Source: JBGSOV01 sp041738935
Lineage (GTDB): Bacteria; Patescibacteriota; Gracilibacteria; CAIRYL01; GCA-016699755
Direction of reading: 5' to 3'
Assembly (NCBI GenBank): GCA_041738935.1
Contig: JBGSOV010000010.1
Span: forward strand, 1 to 64,000
Length of the DNA: 64,000 nucleotides
Each line of letters opens with the position of its first letter. Position 1 is the stretch's first letter. This document shows, in pieces, positions 27,252-35,869 of this stretch. Both the position numbers and the translations under genes were made by a program. Under the pieces are notes generated by a model, which ran no database searches, was not told the origin of the DNA, and saw only the letters and a program-made list of their open reading frames with translations.

Positions 27252-27309
27252 TCGGTAAAAATCACCGATGTGCGATTATAACTCCCGGACTATTTCGGGA
27301 GGTTTTTTC
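27182..27309 (+). promoter_or_regulatory. Attenuator-like structured leader with intrinsic terminator
   Basis: Four segments can pair in two exclusive ways. Segment 1 (CACTCTCGG, 27182-27190) pairs with segment 2 (CCGGGAGTG, 27226-27234), 9 pairs. Segment 3 (ACTCCCGG, 27281-27288) pairs with segment 2 in 8 pairs, or with segment 4 (CGGGAG, 27296-27301) in 6 pairs followed by six T residues. An extra hairpin (TTTCCT/AGGAAA) lies between segments 1 and 2, and a 10-pair helix (27239-27248 with 27267-27276) between 2 and 3. The T-run ends 16 bases before the ATG at 27325, and no gene lies upstream on this strand back to typA. Confidence 0.7.
27282..27308 (+). terminator. Intrinsic terminator inside the leader
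   Basis: CTCCCG / CGGGAG with an 8-base loop, then GTTTTTT. It stands directly in front of the gene at 27325, so expression needs read-through or antitermination. Confidence 0.75.
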
Positions 27310-27324
27310 TATTTTCTCAAAATC

Positions 27325-27825
27325 ATGACAAACGAAACTATTTCACAGGTATCAGACGCAACTCGCACCTCTATATCTCCAGAGCTTCAGCAAGAAATAG
27401 CTCAGTATTTGGGCTTTTTTCTGACTTCAAGACATGGAGAGCTGGTGTCTGCTTTACAAAATCAGGTGTATTTCTCTGAATTCAGAGAAAAGACGGAATC
27501 TATTATTCAATTCATCGAAAGGAGTATTGAGGATTTATTGAGATTAAGCACAGGCACGATTGAAGAAACGCGGACGAGAACCATAAACAAGTTATATCTG
27601 ACTTCGAACGGTGTAGGTTTTCAAAGTATTTTGAATAATCTTATTCCTCCACCATCTCAGGAACTGTCAGAAGCTCTCGCTGATCATCTGCATACCTTTG
27701 CATGTTTTATCAAACGCGCTCTTCGTGAGCTCGAATCAATTGATGAAACACATGATCTGGTGCAAGAAAGCAAAGCTCTTCGTGAGCAATTCACTAAAGA
27801 GACTGAAGAATGGCGGACAGAATAA
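27325..27825 (+). CDS. Helical protein of unknown function behind an attenuator
   Basis: A 166-residue protein predicted to be almost entirely alpha-helical, without signal peptide, membrane helix or cysteine-rich motif (one Cys). Charged helices (EFREKTESIIQFIERSIEDL; QESKALREQFTKETEEW) suggest a helical bundle or coiled coil. I recognise no family. The ATG at 27325 is chosen; an earlier in-frame start would lie inside the terminator region. It is a single-gene unit with its own terminator at 27859-27904. Its function may be revealed by what the leader senses. Confidence 0.7.
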   Translation: MTNETISQVSDATRTSISPELQQEIAQYLGFFLTSRHGELVSALQNQVYFSEFREKTESIIQFIERSIEDLLRLSTGTIEETRTRTINKLYLTSNGVGFQSILNNLIPPPSQELSEALADHLHTFACFIKRALRELESIDETHDLVQESKALREQFTKETEEWRTE

Positions 27826-27858
27826 AATCTTGACTCATTATTAATCCCTACCGACAAA

Positions 27859-27904
27859 AACACCACACGAAGCGAATCAGGGGCAACTTCCGGTGGTGTT
27901 TTTT
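27859..27904. terminator. Bidirectional terminator between convergent genes
   Basis: AACACCAC / GTGGTGTT stem with a 26-base loop, T-runs on both strands. It serves the gene ending at 27825 and the YihY-family gene ending at 27957. Confidence 0.75.
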
Positions 27905-27956
27905 CGTCTTTCAATAGTTTCTCAGTGTTTCAATCTTTTCTCCTTTTTTCAGAATA

Positions 27957-28985
27957 CTATTCTTCCGGCGGTTTTGCTTTTGCAGATTTACTGCGTGTGA
28001 GTTTCTTCTTCCATTTAAGCGCTTTACGCGTGGCAGAGATTTGGAACAGAATCACTTTTGTGACCACTTTTATTTTGCCAAAAAGCGACACGGTATTATT
28101 GGGAATGACTTCAATGTGTATCTCTTTGTGAAAACGCGCATATGATCGAGGTTTGATTTTAATCTTATATTTTTCGACCCAGGCTTTGGTAAATTCGATA
28201 CCCAAAAACAAGATTTGCGCCGAATAATTGATCCACAGCAAAACAACAATCAGCGCTGTCGCTACTCCATATGGTGATCCTTCTGCCTGCCTACCAAGAT
28301 AAAAGGCAAGGACATACTTCCCGACAAAAAAGAGCAATGTCGTCACGGCTCCACCGATAAAAGCGGCTTTCCAAGGTATGATTGCATCCGGGAGATATTT
28401 AACAAGGAGCATAAAAAAGACGCAGATGACAGCCAACGAAATTGCAAAATTGGTCATACTGATGAGTGTTTCTGGGAGCGACAAAAAGTTTGAAATTTGT
28501 TCACTAAAGGCATTGAGGGCAATTGATGCGAAGAGAGAGACAATCAGTAAAAAACCCAAACTCAAAATCAAGCCGAATGAAAAAAGCCGCTTAAGGAGCG
28601 TGACAAAAATATTGGTTTTTTTGGGATTCGCTTCAATATTCCAAATGCGATTAAAGGCGCGTTGCAGAGACATCATCACGCCTGTTGCACCAAGACTCAA
28701 AAGCAAAATTCCCACCAAAATGCCACTAATACTTTTTTCCAAATCACTAATTGCTACTACCATCGACTGAATCACTGCTGTGCCATCTCGCCCAATCAAT
28801 CCTTGAATTTCAGCAAAAAGGCGTTCCTGTCCTTGTCCCTGACTAAAAAAAAATCCCAAAATCGCAATAATAATCAGCAGAAGCGGCGCAAGCGAAAAAA
28901 CCGCATAATATGCGGTAGTTGCGCCCATATCAGCGATGCGGTCTTTGCTATAACCAGCAAAAGTCTTTTTGATAAGTGCGAACAT
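27957..28985 (-). CDS. YihY/BrkB-family inner-membrane protein
   Basis: A 342-residue membrane protein with six hydrophobic segments. Family signatures are visible: the N-terminal AATTAYYAVFSLAPLLLI-like block (here GATTAYYAVFSLAPLLL), NRIWNIE near residue 115, PWKAAFIGGAVTTLLF, and YGVATALIVVLLWINYSAQILFLGIEF near the end. A basic 60-residue cytoplasmic tail follows. The family was once annotated as ribonuclease BN, which is now discounted; its transport role is unproven. The ATG at 28985 starts at the conserved N-terminus. Confidence 0.9.
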   Translation of the reverse strand: MFALIKKTFAGYSKDRIADMGATTAYYAVFSLAPLLLIIIAILGFFFSQGQGQERLFAEIQGLIGRDGTAVIQSMVVAISDLEKSISGILVGILLLSLGATGVMMSLQRAFNRIWNIEANPKKTNIFVTLLKRLFSFGLILSLGFLLIVSLFASIALNAFSEQISNFLSLPETLISMTNFAISLAVICVFFMLLVKYLPDAIIPWKAAFIGGAVTTLLFFVGKYVLAFYLGRQAEGSPYGVATALIVVLLWINYSAQILFLGIEFTKAWVEKYKIKIKPRSYARFHKEIHIEVIPNNTVSLFGKIKVVTKVILFQISATRKALKWKKKLTRSKSAKAKPPEE

Positions 28986-29122
28986 AATTTTATGAAAGGT
29001 CGTTGGTAAAATAAAACGGAATTTTCTCTTGTGCAAGTTATATTTGTTGCACTTGACCTCGCAATTAATACAAAATCTTCTTTTGTGATTCCTTGATATA
29101 AAAAAGCAGTTTTTTTCTCAAC

Positions 29123-29152
29123 TTGATTTTTATTCCGAACAAACGGCAAAAT
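29123..29152 (+). promoter_or_regulatory. Promoter of the Pur-alpha-like/uppS pair
   Basis: TTGATT, an 18-base spacer and CAAAAT, 28 bases before the ATG at 29181. Confidence 0.4.
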
Positions 29153-29180
29153 AGAAAAAGCTTTATTTTTTAAAAGTCCT

Positions 29181-29495
29181 ATGAACGGAGACGACCCTTT
29201 TGCAGATTTTGATGAAGAACTTACCAGCAAGGCAGTAGAGCCTGCTGCACCTGCTCCACGCGCTTTTTCTCCTGATCGTCGGAGTGGCGGCGGACGCTTT
29301 GCCGATGAGATTTTTTCGGAAAAAATAGTAGCACGGATGCGTACTTTTTTTATTGATGTCAAACAAAGCCCAAATGGCAAGTTTGTCAAGGTTTCAGAAA
29401 AATCGCGTGGGGGACAGAAATCGACGATTATGCTTGATGCCGAAGACGTACCGGCATTTATCTCTGCCTTACAAAACGCCGAAAAAGTCCTCTAG
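29181..29495 (+). CDS. Pur-alpha-like (DUF3276-type) nucleic-acid-binding protein
   Basis: A 104-residue protein: a 40-residue acidic, disordered N-terminus with an RRSGGGRF patch, then one PUR-type repeat (about 47-102) with FFIDVKQSPNGKFVKVSEKS and a C-terminal helix (DVPAFISALQNA). This matches the compact bacterial DUF3276/PurA proteins that bind single-stranded DNA or RNA as dimers. Recognition is by motif pattern. It starts the short operon with uppS, 35 bases downstream. Confidence 0.7.
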   Translation: MNGDDPFADFDEELTSKAVEPAAPAPRAFSPDRRSGGGRFADEIFSEKIVARMRTFFIDVKQSPNGKFVKVSEKSRGGQKSTIMLDAEDVPAFISALQNAEKVL

Positions 29496-29530
29496 TTTTT
29501 CAGCAATTCTCTCGTTTTTTCATAAAGCCC

Positions 29531-30193
29531 ATGCACATTGGACTGATTTTGGATGGCAATCGGCGGTGGGCAAAAAAACATAGTTTGCCGACAGCGATGG
29601 GACACAAAAAGGGAATTGATATCTTTCAAAACCTTGTCGAATACGCAGCCGAACTTGAGAGGATAAGTGTTATCAGCGCTTTTGCACTTTCGACCGAAAA
29701 TTTGCAGCGCGATGCAAAAGAGCTTGATAATTTATTTCGGCTTTTTTTGAATTTTGAAAAACGCGCTCCGATTCTTGTCAAAAAAGGTGCTCGTATGCGG
29801 TTTTTAGGAAATCTTGCTTTGTTACCGACAAAATTGCGAGATTCTTTTGCGCGCGTCGCAGACATGACAGCAGCAGGGGAGAAGCTGGTAATCAATATTT
29901 GTATTGCCTTTGGCGGACGAGACGAAATCGTGCGTGCTGCCGAATCCTTACGTCACTCCGAAAAAACTATAACTGAAGAACTTTTTCAGACCCACCTAGA
30001 TGCAGCACAAACTCCAAACATAGATTTAGTAATTCGGACAGGCGGACAAAAACGTATTTCCAACTTTATGATTTGGGAAGCCGCTTATGCCGAACTCTAT
30101 TTTACTGACCTCTTATGGCCAGAGTTTTCCGCAGCAGAGCTTGACAAAGCAATCATATTTTTTGATGAGCAGAAGCGTAATTTTGGAAAATAA
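29531..30193 (+). CDS. uppS: Undecaprenyl diphosphate synthase
   Basis: A 220-residue cis-prenyltransferase that makes the lipid carrier for peptidoglycan and surface polymers. The N-terminal LILDGNRRWAKK has the catalytic Asp8; FALSTENLQR follows, and the C-terminal block IRTGGQKRISNFMIWEAAY with YFTDLLWPEF completes the active site. The length is slightly below the usual 240-250 but all motifs are present. With murB and murD in this window it supports a peptidoglycan wall. Confidence 0.95.
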   Translation: MHIGLILDGNRRWAKKHSLPTAMGHKKGIDIFQNLVEYAAELERISVISAFALSTENLQRDAKELDNLFRLFLNFEKRAPILVKKGARMRFLGNLALLPTKLRDSFARVADMTAAGEKLVINICIAFGGRDEIVRAAESLRHSEKTITEELFQTHLDAAQTPNIDLVIRTGGQKRISNFMIWEAAYAELYFTDLLWPEFSAAELDKAIIFFDEQKRNFGK

Positions 30194-30334
30194 GCGGTAG
30201 AAATAATTTCACGAGATAAATTTTTACTCATTTTTGTTAAAGAATTTTTTGCTTTTTTCTCTCTCTGAACAAAAAAAGTCTTGACGTCGAATACAATATT
30301 GCGTCACACTTTGTTCAGATTTTTTATACAAGCA

Positions 30335-30907
30335 ATGCGTTTTTCTTTGGCGGTCGGTGGTGTCGTTTGCTCGTTCGCTCTTTTTTTACCAGTTGATGCG
30401 GCATTTACGCCAGCTCCTGGTACTGATGATCCGCCAGCTTTTCATAGTTGTTTTTACTTGGGAAACATTGTCGATGACTCGCAAAATGCCGATACCGAAG
30501 GACTCGAGAATAATCAGGTTACCTTTCATGATGGGCGAGCAATTCAACTGTATGTAATGGGAAAACTTGCTGATGGACACGCCAAAGACTATATCGAAGC
30601 AAACTTGGGAAAAATTTCTGATTTTGCACGCGCGACTAATGGCATTTCCGAACGCAATGGCGAGCCAGATTGGTATGATGGGCGCGTCGCGTCGCTTACC
30701 GGATTACTCTATTGCGCGAGTGATGATGCCAATAACGATGGACTGAGCGATACTTTTCCGCGGGCGACTTGTCCGCAAAATTTTGATTCGCTCTATCCCG
30801 AAGGGAGTGTCCTCGAGCGCATCAAACAATATTTGCGCCCTTGCTGCACGGTAAGTGGCTACGGCGAAAATGAAAGCGTCGATTTCTTCCCCTGTGCCTT
30901 ACAATAA
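30335..30907 (+). CDS. Secreted cysteine-containing protein of unknown function
   Basis: A 190-residue protein with a signal peptide (residues 1-22, LPVDA). Seven cysteines remain in the mature part (HSCFY, YCASD, ATCPQ, RPCCT, FPCAL), suggesting disulfides after export. One short stretch, DDANNDGLSD, resembles the calcium-binding loop of EF-hand or thrombospondin-3 type repeats. I recognise no family. The ATG at 30335 is chosen because it begins the signal peptide; an earlier TTG at 30281 overlaps promoter-like sequence. Confidence 0.7.
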   Translation: MRFSLAVGGVVCSFALFLPVDAAFTPAPGTDDPPAFHSCFYLGNIVDDSQNADTEGLENNQVTFHDGRAIQLYVMGKLADGHAKDYIEANLGKISDFARATNGISERNGEPDWYDGRVASLTGLLYCASDDANNDGLSDTFPRATCPQNFDSLYPEGSVLERIKQYLRPCCTVSGYGENESVDFFPCALQ

Positions 30908-31072
30908 CGGAATCTACACCTGAGGCGAGTTAGTTATATTTTTTTTGAGTTGCTCTCATCGATTTGAGTTCTTTGCTGTTCTCTGAATAAATTTTCTCGT
31001 GCTCCATGAGATGTTGATTCTGCTGCTTCCTGCCTAAATCTTATTTCTTGGCTTATTGTCTTTCGTCACAAC

Positions 31073-31108
31073 CCCCCTTTATCCACCTTATCAGGGGGAG
31101 GGAGGGTA
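31073..31108. repeat. GC-rich palindromic repeat copy between 30907 and pcrA
   Basis: CCCCCCTTTATCCACCTTATCAGGGGGAGGGAGGG-type unit, partly degenerate, of the same family as 8824, 17813 and 47552. Confidence 0.55.
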
Positions 31109-31123
31109 ATTGTACTGTTGATG

Positions 31124-33259
31124 TCACCCAATCTTTTCCAAGGGAGCAACCGACAAAGCCAGCTTTTTGCTTCCGACACTATCAAAAACGATTGTCGCGA
31201 CGCCGTCATGAACTTCGATAACGCTTCCATTACCAAAAACGGCGTGGCGGACGCGTTCGCCATTCTCGAGAGAACAGTAATCAGGAATATCGTCATCAAT
31301 CGCGGAGTACGACCAGTCGTCAAATTCACTCGAATTTCCAGATGTTTTTGCATTTGGTCGCGACAGACAACGTGCTGGGATTTCATCCAAAAAGCGGCTT
31401 TCGGGATTGCGTTTGACTTCGCCAAAACCCATGCGGCTATCGGTGCGCAGCAAAATCAGTTTTTCTTTGGCGCGGGTCATGCCGACATACATCAAGCGGC
31501 GTTCTTCTTCGATTCCATCTGGGTCGTACAAACTGCGGGCATGTGGCAAAATTCCTTCTTCGAGTCCTGGCAAAAATACTATCGGAAACTCGAGACCTTT
31601 GCTGGTATGAAGCGTCATAAAAGTAATTCGGTCGAGAGACTCAATCGAATCGGCGTCCGAAATAAGCGCGACTTCTTCCAAAAAATCAGCAAGAATATTT
31701 TCTGATTCCTTTGTATCAAAGCGCTGCGCGACGGATCGCAATTCCAGAATATTTTCAAAACGCATTTCGCCTTCTTCGGTGCCGTCGCGATAAAACGTTT
31801 CGAGGTCAAATTCTTCCACCACTTTGCGAATCAATTCTGCTGGCAAAATATTCACCTTTTCTTGTCGTAGATTATTAATCTTGCGCGCAAAATTGGCAAT
31901 CGCTTGTTTGGCTGCGGGTGGAACGCCGTCGGCAAATTCGACATGATCAAAAACTTCGCCAATGCTGATATTGCGATCAGCAGCATATTGAGTGAGGCGC
32001 ATAATCGTCGTCGCGCCGATTTTGCGTGGCGGCAGATTGATAATCCGCATTAGCGAAACATTATCGAGTGGATTGGCAACAACCTTCAGATATGCAAGCA
32101 CATCACGAATTTCTTTGCGGGCATAAAACTTGAGTCCACCAATAATCTGGTACGGCATGGCATGGCGCAAAGCGGCTTCTTCGAGGGCTCGTGATTGGAC
32201 ATTGGTGCGAATCAAAATCGCAAAATCGGCATATTTGCGATTTTCCAAATCTTTGATGCCTTCAATCGTTCGGATGATAATTTCGGCTTCTTCGCGTTCG
32301 TCGCGACAATCGATAATCTCGACAAGCTCGCCCTCGCCAGATTCGGTCCACATTTTTTTGGGAACACGACTCAGATTATTGGCGATGACACCATCTGCCG
32401 CATCCAAAATATTTTGCGTACTGCGATAATTTTGCTCGAGCTTGATGACGCGCGCGTCGGTAAAATGTTTTTGAAAATCTAGTAAGTTGGTGATGTCCGC
32501 GCCACGAAACGAATAAATCGACTGATCCGAATCGCCGATAGCGCACAAATTGCGATGATCAGCAGCAAGAAGTTCTAAAAAGCGAAATTGCACCGCGTTG
32601 GTATCCTGAAACTCATCAACCGAGACATATTGCCAACGCTTGCGGTATTTTTCTAGAATCGCCGGAAACTTTTCAAAAAGCACGACGGGCAAAACAATCA
32701 AGTCATCAAAATCGACCGTGTTTCCGAGTAACTTCTCAGCCTCGTATTTGCGAAAAATATCCGTCGCAATTGTATCTATTGGTCCATTGGCGCGGGCGGC
32801 AAAGGATTCGGGATTCAAAAATTCATTTTTCGCGAGCGAAATTTTGGATTGAATTACGCGCGGATGGATTTTTTTGTCATCGATGCCGGCGGCTTTCATT
32901 AGTTTCTTAATCATGGCAAGCGCGTCGTCCGCATCCAAAATCGTAAAAGAGCGCGGACGCCCAAGCGCTTCGGATTCCGTTCGCAAAATCCGTACGCCGA
33001 TCGAATGGAATGTTCCGATGAGAGGCTCGTCTGCTTCGCGTTTGATGAGTTTGCGAATACGTTCTTTCATTTCATTCGCGGCCTTGTTCGTAAAAGTCAC
33101 AGCAAGAATCTGCCATGGTAAAATCCCACACTCGATCATGTAGGCGATGCGATGGGTGAGCGCGCGCGTTTTACCACTCCCGGCGCCGGCAATGACGAGT
33201 ACCGGTCCCGTGAGGCATTCTGCCGCTTCGCGCTGCCGAGGATTAAGTCCAGAAAGCAA
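31124..33259 (-). CDS. pcrA: UvrD/PcrA-family DNA helicase
   Basis: A 711-residue superfamily 1A helicase for repair and plasmid or replication-fork processing. Motif I is AGAGSGKT (residues 24-31), the Q motif LNPRQREA precedes it, motif II is VDEFQDTN, motif III GDSDQSIYSFRGA, motif IV/V region includes MTLHTSKGLEFPIVFLPG, and motif VI LMYVGMTRAKEKL. The C-terminal 50 residues (HAVFGNGSVIEV, then DSVGSKKL) match the PcrA RNA-polymerase-binding tail. The frame opens at a TTG (33259), two codons before the conserved GLNPRQ; no ATG is suitable. Confidence 0.96.
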   Translation of the reverse strand: MLSGLNPRQREAAECLTGPVLVIAGAGSGKTRALTHRIAYMIECGILPWQILAVTFTNKAANEMKERIRKLIKREADEPLIGTFHSIGVRILRTESEALGRPRSFTILDADDALAMIKKLMKAAGIDDKKIHPRVIQSKISLAKNEFLNPESFAARANGPIDTIATDIFRKYEAEKLLGNTVDFDDLIVLPVVLFEKFPAILEKYRKRWQYVSVDEFQDTNAVQFRFLELLAADHRNLCAIGDSDQSIYSFRGADITNLLDFQKHFTDARVIKLEQNYRSTQNILDAADGVIANNLSRVPKKMWTESGEGELVEIIDCRDEREEAEIIIRTIEGIKDLENRKYADFAILIRTNVQSRALEEAALRHAMPYQIIGGLKFYARKEIRDVLAYLKVVANPLDNVSLMRIINLPPRKIGATTIMRLTQYAADRNISIGEVFDHVEFADGVPPAAKQAIANFARKINNLRQEKVNILPAELIRKVVEEFDLETFYRDGTEEGEMRFENILELRSVAQRFDTKESENILADFLEEVALISDADSIESLDRITFMTLHTSKGLEFPIVFLPGLEEGILPHARSLYDPDGIEEERRLMYVGMTRAKEKLILLRTDSRMGFGEVKRNPESRFLDEIPARCLSRPNAKTSGNSSEFDDWSYSAIDDDIPDYCSLENGERVRHAVFGNGSVIEVHDGVATIVFDSVGSKKLALSVAPLEKIG

Positions 33260-33422
33260 AAGTCACAAAAAACACTTCCGCCATTGTGCCGAAATCCTAA
33301 TGCGAGGGAAAGGGGAATCGCGCGAGATTTATTGAATAAATATTGTGTACAAAATATCTTTTTCCTATTGAATTTTTTTTGTAAATCCTTCAAAAGAGAA
33401 TTATCTTTCTTTTTTCTTTTTT

Positions 33423-33680
33423 ATGAGAGAAACATCTCTTTCGGTCAAGTCCGCTTTGCTCGTGGCCTCTTTGCTACTTGTTGGAGCACTTTTTGCGATT
33501 CCGGCACATGCAGCCAGTGATGCCGATAGCTGCTCGACTCCAACTTCTTTTGGTTTTGCTCGCGCTTTTTCATTTGGTAGTTTCTTCAGTTTTGTGCAAG
33601 CAACGACGACTTGCACCACTGCTCCAAGCGGCAGCAGTAGCTCGTCAAGTTCTTCGACTAGTATTAGTATCACTCAGTAA
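33423..33680 (+). CDS. Small secreted Ser/Thr-rich peptide
   Basis: An 85-residue protein: signal peptide of 30 residues (cleavage after AHA), then a mature part of about 55 residues with two cysteines (DSCST and TTCTT), a Phe/Ser-rich stretch (SFGFARAFSFGSFFSF) and a serine tail of about nine residues. Its own terminator follows. The composition suggests an exported structural or antimicrobial-like peptide; that is a guess. Confidence 0.6.
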   Translation: MRETSLSVKSALLVASLLLVGALFAIPAHAASDADSCSTPTSFGFARAFSFGSFFSFVQATTTCTTAPSGSSSSSSSSTSISITQ

Positions 33681-33711
33681 TCAAATTGGTAGAATAAATT
33701 GTGAAAATATA

Positions 33712-33746
33712 AAAAAAGGAGTAGCTCAAGAGAGTGCTCCTTTTTT
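33712..33746. terminator. Bidirectional terminator
   Basis: AAAAAAGGAG / CTCCTTTTTT stem with a 15-base loop between the convergent genes 33423 and 33767. Confidence 0.75.
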
Positions 33747-33766
33747 GTTTACGAAGTTTTTTTTGA

Positions 33767-35104
33767 CTATTTCTTTTTGCGGAGGAAACGCAAACTGCTG
33801 CCCGCGAGAGCAATACCAGCTGCTACCAAAGAGACCGGTCCAGTTGCTGGCAAAGCTGGCAGGCTGACGGCACGGATGATACCGACGCTCTCATTACCAG
33901 CGACGTCTTTGGTCGTGATGCGATAAGTAATTTCGGTTTCGGGTTGCTCGGCGATTTGCTTTTTGGTAGTGGTTTTTCCAAGCGACTGAGCTGGATCCCA
34001 TTTTTTTCCACCAGTTGTACTGCGATAAAAAAGCTGATCATCGAGATCCTTGGCAGTATCTGGACTAGAATTCCACGTCAAAGTAACCAAATAATCCTTG
34101 AGGCGAGCGACATACGACGCCATCAGATTTGAAATATCCTCTGGTGGAGTCGTGTCTTCTTCCTCTGCATCCCACGGAAATAGCTCGTCCTGAGGAACAC
34201 CTTCTTCTTTCTCTCCATCAAGGAGGGCTGCCAGTTCTTGATTAAGGTCGACTTCAGAATCTATGCTGGCTGCAGGATGCTCTTCAACCGTATCTTCCTC
34301 AAGTAAGAGTAGCGGTGTCAGATCAATTGGGTCGCCATCGCTTCCCTCAAAAACGGCATTATCTGTGCTGCCGCTTTCAATCGGATTATCATTTTCATCA
34401 ACGATTTGCGCGGACACAGTAACACGATAGCTTTCTTCGACACTGAGATCTTTGGTCGTCAAAATCACTTCGCTTTGATCTTTGACGCCGGTATCAAGAT
34501 CGGCAGCATACTCGGCGCCAAGTACATCAATAATCGTACTGTCGTCGTTTTCAAGTTCGATTGCAAAGGCGAGTTCGGCATTGCTTGTTGGCAGAGTGAT
34601 ATCTTCTGAAAAAACAACACTGACTTGTGAGCGACTAAGCGCTTCTGCCGAAATCACAATTGGTGCTTCATCAGGAGCTTGCTCCATATCACCCAATGGT
34701 GTGGCAGAAACTTCGTCACTGGGAGGAGTTTCGCTATCATCACTAAAGATGGCAATGACCGTAAAAAAGTATTCGGTATCCACCGTCAAATCTTCGATTT
34801 TGATACTCGGAATCGTGTCGTCAGTTTCTTTGGACGAAGCATATTCTTCGGCTGCACCAGCTTCGACCGACTTTGGACCATATTCTACTCGATAGCCGGT
34901 GGCTTCTTCGCCGTCTTCATTTTTTTTGGTGTTCCAGATCAAAAAGACCAAGCCGTTTCCGGCAGTTGCCGATACACCTTCGACCGTGTCAGAGTTTGCT
35001 TGTGCAATAATTTCTTCGACATTGTCTTCAAAAAAAGCCATTCCCGGCGCAATGCCTGCAAGAGCAATAATAATCGCTGTGAGAAAGGGTATTGTTTTTT
35101 TCAT
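33767..35104 (-). CDS. LPATG-anchored fibronectin type III protein
   Basis: A 445-residue exported protein: signal peptide (residues 1-23, GMA), a first fibronectin-III-like domain (about 40-135, with FLIW and YRVEYG patterns), a middle Ig-like region (145-250), an acidic low-complexity linker (255-315), and a second fibronectin-III-like domain (320-410, YLVTLTWNSS). The C-terminus is a sorting signal: LPATG, a hydrophobic stretch, and RFLRKKK. Sortases cleave LPXTG and attach the protein to the cell wall. No sortase gene is visible in the window. Confidence 0.88.
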   Translation of the reverse strand: MKKTIPFLTAIIIALAGIAPGMAFFEDNVEEIIAQANSDTVEGVSATAGNGLVFLIWNTKKNEDGEEATGYRVEYGPKSVEAGAAEEYASSKETDDTIPSIKIEDLTVDTEYFFTVIAIFSDDSETPPSDEVSATPLGDMEQAPDEAPIVISAEALSRSQVSVVFSEDITLPTSNAELAFAIELENDDSTIIDVLGAEYAADLDTGVKDQSEVILTTKDLSVEESYRVTVSAQIVDENDNPIESGSTDNAVFEGSDGDPIDLTPLLLLEEDTVEEHPAASIDSEVDLNQELAALLDGEKEEGVPQDELFPWDAEEEDTTPPEDISNLMASYVARLKDYLVTLTWNSSPDTAKDLDDQLFYRSTTGGKKWDPAQSLGKTTTKKQIAEQPETEITYRITTKDVAGNESVGIIRAVSLPALPATGPVSLVAAGIALAGSSLRFLRKKK

Positions 35105-35282
35105 AATGTTTGTAAGAACAATGTTTTGGGTGTGCAGGGATTATTCCCATTAGAGTATTATATAACAAAATAAATTTAAAAGCAATACTTTCACCACATT
35201 TTCTCAATTACGCAAGGCGCTAAAGATGAACATGCAAAAAATCCTTGTGGATGTTCTTGCGCGCACTTATTTTGCCAATTTC

Positions 35283-35307
35283 AAAAAAGGAGAAGTGAAA
35301 CTTCTCC
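35283..35307 (-). terminator. Terminator of the VirB2/TrbC-like pair
   Basis: On the minus strand GGAGAAG/CTTCTCC, 7 pairs with a 5-base loop, followed by TTTTTT. It lies 38 bases after the stop at 35345. Confidence 0.8.
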
Positions 35308-35344
35308 CCCATTTTGTTCTTCTTAAATTTTTTTGTATTACGCT

Positions 35345-35869
35345 TTACATGCGTGTTCCTACCGCATTTTGCACGAGGGTGACGACAGTAAGGGCAAAAA
35401 GCGCAATAATCAGTCCAAAGATTGACCATTTCATGATTGCTTTGGCATGATCGATTTTTTCTTCATCGCCAGCGGCGAGAGCAAAACTAATCGCGCCCCA
35501 GATCAAAAAGCAAACAGCGAGTCCAGAAGCAATTTCGGTCAAAAAGGTGGCGCCCATCGCAATTGCGTCTGGGAGTGAATAATTTGTGGGATCAGGAAGT
35601 GCAACGGGGGGTTTAATACCTCCAAGATTGTCATGTGTTTGCGCTCCAAATTCTGCGGGAACTTCGTTGGGATAATTGCTTGGTGCTGCTTCAACGGTTG
35701 GGAACGGAGTCGGCGTCATTGAGCCTCCCGGAATTGGAGGCGTACCACTCGGAACGATGGGATTACTGCTCGGACTCGCGCCTCCCGGAATCGGCGGCGT
35801 ATTATTAGGAACATATGGGGCGTTCCCAATAGCGAGTGCTTTGGAAACGAAAGAATCAGTTATTGCCAT
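35345..35869 (-). CDS. VirB2/TrbC-like two-helix membrane protein
   Basis: A 174-residue protein. The first 95 residues are Pro/Gly/Ser-rich (two IPGG units) with no typical signal peptide; two membrane helices follow (about 106-128 and 148-168) separated by a charged loop, GDEEKIDHAKAIMKW. The hydrophobic-charged-hydrophobic pattern resembles TrbC/VirB2 pilins of type IV secretion systems, and the same GDE/GGDDEKI loop occurs in three other proteins here. Its start overlaps the end of the previous gene by 10 bases. No VirB ATPase is in the window, so a secretion role is only a suggestion. Confidence 0.65.
   Translation of the reverse strand: MAITDSFVSKALAIGNAPYVPNNTPPIPGGASPSSNPIVPSGTPPIPGGSMTPTPFPTVEAAPSNYPNEVPAEFGAQTHDNLGGIKPPVALPDPTNYSLPDAIAMGATFLTEIASGLAVCFLIWGAISFALAAGDEEKIDHAKAIMKWSIFGLIIALFALTVVTLVQNAVGTRM

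Noticed and set aside
27180..27309. Known riboswitch (TPP, SAM, fluoride, c-di-GMP, T-box)
   Set aside because: None of the conserved core sequences of these classes, such as the T-box GGUGGNACCGCG or the TPP CUGAGA element, is present.
27180..27309. Leader of typA on the minus strand
   Set aside because: The T-run follows the hairpin only on the plus strand, and no terminator is seen in the typA direction.
30281..30334. TTG start extending the secreted protein at 30335 by 18 residues
   Set aside because: The extension disrupts the signal peptide and overlaps TTGACG/TACAAT promoter-like sequence.
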